Of a stretch of DNA of 64,000 nt, positions 61,503 to 64,000 are shown piece by piece. The DNA is from Pseudomonas putida S13.1.2 (lineage in GTDB: Bacteria > Pseudomonadota > Gammaproteobacteria > Pseudomonadales > Pseudomonadaceae): NCBI RefSeq assembly GCF_000498395.2, contig NZ_CP010979.1:682001-746000 (forward strand). The letters run 5' to 3'. Made by a program: the position numbers and the translations under genes. Each line of letters opens with the position of its first letter. Position 1 is the stretch's first letter. A model generated the notes under the pieces. It did not search any database and was not told the DNA's origin. It saw nothing but the letters and a program-made list of their open reading frames with translations.

Positions 61503-64000
61503 TCAGTGGTTGCCGGGGTTGGCGCGCACCTGCGCGGCCTTTGCCGCCAGCCCTTGCCAGGCCGGCTTGTCGGCAGCGAAGCGCTGGCGCAGGTAAGCTG
61601 CCAGGTCGGCGACCTGGCGGTCCGACAGGCTGTCCTTGAAGCCGGGCATGTAGCCCAGGTCACGGGTGGCCGGGGTGGCAATGCCGTGCAGCACCACGCG
61701 CAGCAGGTTGTCCGGCAGGGCGCTGTGGACGTTGCTGTTGACCGCCATCGACGGGCTAACGCCAAACAGCTTCGGCCCCAGCCCATCGCTGTGGCAGGCT
61801 ATGCATGCGCCTTTGAATACCCGCTCGCCGTTGCTCAGCGAAACCTGCGTGTCCACCAGGGGCGCGGCCTTGGCGGCCACTGCCTGCGGCTCGCCGTCGA
61901 GTGAACCGAGGTAGTGGGCAATGGCACGCACGTCACTCTTTGGCAGCGTGGCCAGTTCGCTGACCACCGGGCCCATGGGGCCGGCCGCCACACCGTGCTT
62001 TTCGGAGAAGCCGGTGCTCAGGTAGTTGAACAGTTCGTCTTCGCTCCACGGCGTGGATGATTTGCCCAGCGCATTCAGGGCCGGGGCTTCCCAGCCATCG
62101 ACCATGCCGCCGGCCAGGTAGCTGCTGCCGCCTTTTTCCGCGCCCATCAGGTTGCGCGGCGAGTGGCAGGCGGTGCAGTGGCCCAGGCCGTCGACCAGGT
62201 AGGCGCCGCGGTTCCACTGGGCACTGCGCTGCGGGACGGGCTGGTATTCGCCGCGTTGCAGAAACAGCGCATTCCAGCCGGCCATCAGTGGCCGCTGGTT
62301 GAACGGGAAGCGCATCTGGTTGGTGGGTGCTTGCTGGCGTACCGGGGTTTGCGACATCAGGTAGGCATACAGGGCCTGCATGTCGGCGTCGTTGATGTTG
62401 CGAAACGAGGTATAGGGAAACGCCGGGTACAGGTGCCGACCGTCGCGGCTGATGCCTTCGCGCATGGCCCGCTCGAAGGCGCCGAACGACCAGCGGCCGA
62501 TGCCGGTTTCCGGGTCGGGCGTGATGTTGGTGCTGTACAGCGTGCCAAACGGTGTGTCCATCGCCAGCCCGCCTGCGTTGACCTTGCCGCCGCTGACCGT
62601 ATGGCACACGGCGCAGTCACCGGCCGCCGCCACCTGGCGCCCACGCTCGAGCATCGCGGCGCTCCAGCTGCCGGCGCCTGGCGGGGTGACCGGGGCGATT
62701 TCGGCGCGCCAGGGCAGGGCTGTGGCGAGTACACCCAATGCAGCGCCGAATACCCCGGCCAGCGAGCCGAACCACCACTTCGAACGCTTGGATGTCGGCT
62801 GCGCTGGCGCTTCAGGGCCCTGACCTTCGCCATCGAGGGCGGCACGTACCCGTTCTGCCGTGATCGGCAGCTCGCGAAAGCGAATGCCGGTCGCGTCGAA
62901 AATGGCATTGGCGATGGCCGCCGCGCTCGGTACCGAGGCCGACTCGCCGCTGCCCATCGGCGCTTCGTGCTGACGCGGCAGCATCATCACGTCGATGGCC
63001 GGCAGTTCGGGGAAGGTCAGGATCGGGTAGCCGCCCCATTCCTTGCTGGCCACGGTCGACTCTTCGAAGCTGACCTGTTCCTTGAGCACCCGGCTGGTGG
63101 ACTGGATGACGTTACCGTGGATCTGGTGGCGTACGCCCTCGGGGTTGACCATCATCCCGGCATCGTGGCCGATCACCACGCGGGTGACGGCCACTTCACC
63201 GGTGCGCCGGTCCACCGCGACGTCGGCCACCCATGCCGCCCAGGCCGCGCCGAAACCGGGGAACTTGCTGTGGATGTAGCGTGCATAGGCAAAGCCCCTG
63301 CCGCGTAGCACATCGCCTTCGGCCTGCGCCTGCATGGGCCGGGTATGCGGCTGCCATTCGGCGCGTTCGGCAGTGGCCTTGACCAGGTCGATGGCGCGCG
63401 GGTCGGACAGGTGCCTGAGGCGGTATTCGACCGGGTCGACGCCGGCGGCAAAGGCCAGCTCATCGATGTACGACTCATGGGCGAAGCTGTTGGGCATGGC
63501 CGACACACCACGCATCCACGAGGCACGTACCAGTGGCGTCATGTCGTTGATGGTGACGCGCATGTGTTCGTAGTCATAGGGCGGTATCGAAGTGCGGTCG
63601 CCCATCTCGAACAGGGCCGGCACCGGCTCCACGGCGCCGGTCAGCAGCAGGGCCAGGGTAGGTGCGCCATTGGACGGGTAGCTGGTCTGGAAGTCGTAGG
63701 CGGCCACGCTGCCGTCGGCGTTCAGGCCACCGTCGATTTCCATCAGCTGCGCGGTGCCCTTGGGCTCCCACACATGCTCCTGCTCGCGGGTCAGCTGCAC
63801 CCGCACAGGGCGCTGTACCGCGCGCGATAGCAGCACCGCATCGGCGCACACGTCATCGGCACAGTTGCGGCCGTAGCAACCGGCGGCCTCCATGCGAATG
63901 ATCTCGATGCGCTCCTCTGTGCACTCCAGCAGCCAGGCGAGGTCGGCGCGCAGCAGGTGCGGGTTCTGCGTGCCGGACCACACGCGGATTGGCCCATCGG
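61503..64000 (-). CDS. nicB: Nicotinate dehydrogenase subunit B-like molybdenum/cytochrome c protein (5' end beyond window)
   Basis: At least 832 residues are visible; the frame stays open through the right edge, so the start is missing. The visible N-terminal part is the molybdopterin-binding xanthine-dehydrogenase domain (VWSGTQNPHLL, GCYGRNCADDVCADAVLL, PMGSGESASVPSAAAIANAI with the catalytic Glu). A membrane segment (WWFGSLAGVFGAALGVLATA) follows, then three cytochrome c domains with haem motifs CAVCH, CTACH and CIACH at 62601-62615, 62163-62177 and 61791-61805. This fusion is the NicB architecture: nicotinate hydroxylation with electrons passed to haems. Stops 3 bases from the convergent nicS stop. 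Related isoquinoline or aldehyde dehydrogenases with the same layout cannot be excluded. Confidence 0.85.
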   Translation of the reverse strand, partial: DGPIRVWSGTQNPHLLRADLAWLLECTEERIEIIRMEAAGCYGRNCADDVCADAVLLSRAVQRPVRVQLTREQEHVWEPKGTAQLMEIDGGLNADGSVAAYDFQTSYPSNGAPTLALLLTGAVEPVPALFEMGDRTSIPPYDYEHMRVTINDMTPLVRASWMRGVSAMPNSFAHESYIDELAFAAGVDPVEYRLRHLSDPRAIDLVKATAERAEWQPHTRPMQAQAEGDVLRGRGFAYARYIHSKFPGFGAAWAAWVADVAVDRRTGEVAVTRVVIGHDAGMMVNPEGVRHQIHGNVIQSTSRVLKEQVSFEESTVASKEWGGYPILTFPELPAIDVMMLPRQHEAPMGSGESASVPSAAAIANAIFDATGIRFRELPITAERVRAALDGEGQGPEAPAQPTSKRSKWWFGSLAGVFGAALGVLATALPWRAEIAPVTPPGAGSWSAAMLERGRQVAAAGDCAVCHTVSGGKVNAGGLAMDTPFGTLYSTNITPDPETGIGRWSFGAFERAMREGISRDGRHLYPAFPYTSFRNINDADMQALYAYLMSQTPVRQQAPTNQMRFPFNQRPLMAGWNALFLQRGEYQPVPQRSAQWNRGAYLVDGLGHCTACHSPRNLMGAEKGGSSYLAGGMVDGWEAPALNALGKSSTPWSEDELFNYLSTGFSEKHGVAAGPMGPVVSELATLPKSDVRAIAHYLGSLDGEPQAVAAKAAPLVDTQVSLSNGERVFKGACIACHSDGLGPKLFGVSPSMAVNSNVHSALPDNLLRVVLHGIATPATRDLGYMPGFKDSLSDRQVADLAAYLRQRFAADKPAWQGLAAKAAQVRANPGNH

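Noticed and set aside
62163-63308. 381-codon rightward frame opposite the nicB-type gene
   Set aside because: Shadow of the haem/molybdenum protein gene, which carries three CxxCH motifs.

Overview
The window is chromosomal DNA of a Pseudomonas putida-group bacterium. The clearest marker is a CoA-transferase pair (37917-39262) that matches P. putida PcaJ/PcaI in length and residues, preceded by a sequence identical to the known PcaR operator. A chemoreceptor follows, and the right edge carries a NicS-type TetR gene and a NicB-type molybdenum/cytochrome dehydrogenase. REP-like palindromes of P. putida type occur at 37.68-37.88 kb and 42.89-42.98 kb. No CRISPR array, tRNA, rRNA, integrase or intact insertion sequence was seen. 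All product calls come from reading the sequence; no database search was run.

1-1.3 kb: an intergenic-looking margin with a small lipoprotein, an unassigned 155-residue protein and a long inverted repeat. 1.3-16.85 kb: a block of minus-strand genes. In transcription order these are acylating acetaldehyde dehydrogenase, 4-hydroxy-2-oxovalerate aldolase, a PLP aminotransferase, a 27-residue membrane microprotein, a stand-alone Lrp-type ligand-binding (RAM) domain, pyruvate dehydrogenase E1 and E2, a periplasmic cyclase/hydrolase and an amino-acid permease. A terminator follows, then a Liv-type ABC transporter (binding protein, H, M, G, F). An AraC gene and an Lrp gene lie upstream on the plus strand. 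No ring-cleavage enzyme or 2-hydroxypentadienoate hydratase is present, so the aldolase substrate probably comes from the aminotransferase. This looks like a self-contained route from a gamma-hydroxy amino acid (or its lactone) to acetyl-CoA, and it is the strongest candidate for an undescribed system.

18.6-27.5 kb: two related LysR regulators, two MFS transporters (one of the aromatic-acid AAHS type), an M14 zinc deacylase related to DoeB, a DUF3100-like membrane protein and an OprD porin. 27.5-28.3 kb: a decayed non-coding stretch. 28.3-37.6 kb: a hydroxypyruvate-isomerase-like TIM barrel, a LysR regulator, a divergent aconitase paralogue, a Tat-exported beta-propeller lactonase, an ACS-family MFS transporter, a second OprD porin and a leaderless periplasmic-binding-protein homologue. 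This could be an uptake and catabolic unit for a tricarboxylate or its lactone.

37.9-45.7 kb: pcaIJ, a chemoreceptor with no N-terminal membrane segment, a LysR gene, a cytosine-deaminase-type amidohydrolase and an MFS transporter. 45.7-60.7 kb: a pectin/galacturonate module. Lactonase, uronate dehydrogenase and a KdgM porin run leftward. An enolase-superfamily enzyme, a duplicated-binding-protein Dpp-type ABC transporter, a small tautomerase and a secreted GH28 exopolygalacturonase run rightward. Two divergent FadR-type GntR regulators close the module. Galactarate-chain enzymes (GarD, KdgD, semialdehyde dehydrogenase) are absent and must lie elsewhere, unless the enolase-superfamily enzyme replaces GarD. 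60.9-64 kb: the nicotinate regulator and the 3' part of the nicotinate dehydrogenase gene. By eye the left 28 kb is richer in A+T than the right half and lacks REP elements, which suggests a more recently acquired, mosaic accessory region.
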